64,000 bases of DNA from contig NZ_LN851186.1 in the NCBI RefSeq assembly GCF_001243895.1, positions 1,571,933 through 1,635,932 of the forward strand, in the 5' to 3' direction. Within the stretch, counting starts at the first letter, position 1. Every line of letters begins with the position of its first letter. The position numbers and the translations under genes are program-made. Below, one piece after another: positions 62,315 through 64,000 of this stretch. The stretch comes from Bacillus testis (GTDB taxonomy: Bacteria > Bacillota > Bacilli > Bacillales > DSM-1321). The notes under the pieces were generated by a model. It did not search any database. It had not been told where the DNA came from and saw only the letters and a list, made by a program, of their open reading frames with translations.

Positions 62315-64000
62315 TTATTTCTTTAATTTCAGCACCAGGTCGGCGTCCGGTGTTACATAGATAGTGTTTTGGTGATCGTAGGTTACAAATCCCGGTTTGC
62401 TTCCTTTTGGCTTCTTCACATGCCGTATTTGCGTATAATCGACGGGAACGCCGCTGGACGCCTTCGCTTTGCTGTAATAGGCAGCCAGGACGGCAGCTTC
62501 CTGAATCGTCTGTTCGCTTGGTTCCGGATTACGGATAACCACGTGGGAACCCGGAATATCTTTTGTATGGAACCAGATATCATCACGGCGGCTGGCCTTG
62601 TTGGTCAAATATTCATTTTGTTTATTATTCTTCCCTACAAGAATGAGATCGCCGTCCGATGACAGGTATTCATCTAATGAGGGCTTATCATTCTTCGGTT
62701 TTTTGAATCCTTTTTTGTGCCGCTGCTTCAGATAGCCTTCTTCCTGAAGTTCTTCTCTGATTTCTTCGATATCCTTTGGTTGGGCCGAATCCAGCTGCTG
62801 CAGAAGGATATTGAAATAATCAACTTCTTCCTGGGCGAGCGCAATTTGCTCCGTTACAGCCAGTTTGGCGTTCTTGGCCTTTTGGTATTTTGTAAAGAAC
62901 TTCTGGGCGTTTTGAGAAGGCGACTTTTGCGGATCAAGCGAAATGGTCACGGTGCCTTGTTGTTCATCGTAATAATTCGTTACGGCAATTTCCTTCATTC
63001 CTTGTTTCAACTGATGCATATTGGCAGTCAGAAGTTCTCCGTACAATTGATATTGCTCGGCTTTTTCGCTGTCTTGCAACGTTTTTTCCAATTTGCCGAT
63101 TTTCTTTTCATTCTTTTCCTTTTCGTTGGCAATGAAGCGGTCAAGATCAAGTGCCTGTTGCTTGATGCGGTCCCTCGCGGCTTTGCCAAAATAAAAACGG
63201 TCCAACAGCTCGCTCAACGTGCCGAATTGGTGTTTGCTTCCTTCCAGATGATCAAGCGGGATGCAATAAAAGTATTCTTTCTTATCGGTGGCAACCATGG
63301 TCGGTGTGTAGGATCTCTCTTTAAAGAAGCCCATAACCTGGTGGAACCCTGACAGAACGTTTTCAATTGTTGGAAGCCCGCTTTTAAAAAGAATTTCCTT
63401 AGCAAGGAGCGGCGAGATGCCTGCAAATGCATTGACAATTTGCTGCTGCAGCTTGCCTTCATTGAAGTGAAGGGCTCTTTTGATATCGTCATCGCTCGCT
63501 GTTAGTGCATCCAGCTTATGCTGCTCCGGAGGAAAAGTATACGTTTGCCCCGGCAAGACTGTGCGGTATGTATTCACCGCATGCGAGATATGCTTGATGC
63601 TGTCCAGGATCATATTGTTTTCCTTATCGACCAACACAATATTGCTATGCCGGCCCATGATTTCGATGATGAGCGATTTATAGCTTACGTCACCGATTTC
63701 AGTCCGTCCTTTCAACTCAAAAATGAGGATGCGATCCTGGTCTTTTTGTCTAATCCGCTCGATAATCGCACCTTCTAAATGCTTTCTCAGAAGCATGCAG
63801 AACATTGGCGGATCTTGTGGATTTTCATAAGATTCATTAGTCAGTTGCGCCCTGCTGTAGCTTGGGTGGGCTGAAAGCAGCACTTTTTGATTTTTGCCGT
63901 TTGCCCGCACCAGCATAATGATCTCATTCGGGTATGGCTGGTGGATCTTATTAATCCGGCCGCCCGTGATATGTTCAGTGAATTCTTCACACATTGCTTT
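62315..64000 (-). CDS. rqcH: RqcH (YloA), NFACT-family ribosome quality control protein, lacks its first codons
   Basis: About 561 residues are visible; the frame is open to the window edge ([23 protein letters not shown]), and by comparison with B. subtilis YloA only about eight N-terminal residues are missing. It binds stalled 50S subunits and adds C-terminal alanine tails to nascent chains for degradation. NFACT-N covers about the first 200 residues ([43 protein letters not shown]). A long coiled coil follows at about 265-420. The C-terminal NFACT-R domain has [35 protein letters not shown]. Older databases call it a fibronectin-binding protein. Confidence 0.95.
   Translation of the reverse strand, partial: KAMCEEFTEHITGGRINKIHQPYPNEIIMLVRANGKNQKVLLSAHPSYSRAQLTNESYENPQDPPMFCMLLRKHLEGAIIERIRQKDQDRILIFELKGRTEIGDVSYKSLIIEIMGRHSNIVLVDKENNMILDSIKHISHAVNTYRTVLPGQTYTFPPEQHKLDALTASDDDIKRALHFNEGKLQQQIVNAFAGISPLLAKEILFKSGLPTIENVLSGFHQVMGFFKERSYTPTMVATDKKEYFYCIPLDHLEGSKHQFGTLSELLDRFYFGKAARDRIKQQALDLDRFIANEKEKNEKKIGKLEKTLQDSEKAEQYQLYGELLTANMHQLKQGMKEIAVTNYYDEQQGTVTISLDPQKSPSQNAQKFFTKYQKAKNAKLAVTEQIALAQEEVDYFNILLQQLDSAQPKDIEEIREELQEEGYLKQRHKKGFKKPKNDKPSLDEYLSSDGDLILVGKNNKQNEYLTNKASRRDDIWFHTKDIPGSHVVIRNPEPSEQTIQEAAVLAAYYSKAKASSGVPVDYTQIRHVKKPKGSKPGFVTYDHQNTIYVTPDADLVLKLKK

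Noticed and set aside
62717-63352. Plus-strand open frame of 211 codons opposite rqcH
   Set aside because: Antisense to a well-conserved gene, rich in Phe/Leu runs typical of reversed charged helices, no start signal.

Overview
The window is 64 kb of core chromosome from an endospore-forming member of the Bacillaceae (Bacillus in the broad sense). The evidence is close sequence similarity and nearly unbroken gene order with Bacillus subtilis from ylbA through the division/cell-wall (dcw) cluster and the pyr operon to rqcH/yloA, strong Shine-Dalgarno sites, many TTG/GTG starts, sporulation genes (spoVD, spoVE, spoIIGA, sigE, sigG, rsfA, ylbJ, ylbD) and bacillithiol synthesis (bshC). I cannot fix the species from sequence alone.

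Region 1 (1-17.9 kb), the ylb region: a YugN-like gene (partial, minus strand), the CAP-domain gene ylbC, coat-protein-like ylbD, ylbE, ylbF (ricF), ylbG, a minus-strand DUF7147-like gene, an unrecognised exported 466-aa protein, rsmD, coaD, ylbJ (minus), ylbK, ylbL, tmcAL (minus), ylbN-rpmF, an enoyl-CoA hydratase homologue, rsfA, ylbP (minus), panE, a DUF3397 membrane protein and bshC.

Region 2 (18-36.6 kb), cell wall and division: murB, mraZ, rsmH, ftsL, pbpB, spoVD, murE, mraY, murD, spoVE, murG, divIB, ftsA, ftsZ. These genes build lipid II and the septum. murB sits ahead of mraZ instead of between murG and divIB. The 530-bp gap before ftsA has no counterpart of ylxW, ylxX or sbp.

Region 3 (36.7-48.5 kb), sporulation sigma factors and the ylm/divIVA group: spoIIGA-sigE behind a promoter with the unusual 22-bp spacer known from spoIIG, sigG behind a consensus sigma-F promoter, then ylmC, ylmD, ylmE, sepF, ylmG, ylmH, divIVA, ileS with an Ile-specific T-box leader, lspA and rluD.

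Region 4 (48.5-60.4 kb), the full pyrimidine operon pyrR-P-B-C-AA-AB-K-D-F-E. It has a sigma-A promoter and three PyrR-responsive attenuators, and most genes from pyrB onward overlap.

Region 5 (60.5-64 kb), all minus strand: an AT-rich NAD(P)-binding SDR-like gene, a RimJ/RimL-type acetyltransferase, and rqcH, which runs off the right edge.

I see no phage, complete insertion sequence, CRISPR array, tRNA or rRNA. The least explained signal is a family of four diverged, about 115-135-nt, hairpin-rich elements in gaps at about 1.5, 3.5, 14.7 and 19.1 kb. They share a stem-loop core and, in three copies, a tail close to AAAGTTTCACTTT. They may be orphan structured RNAs or remnants of transposon ends.
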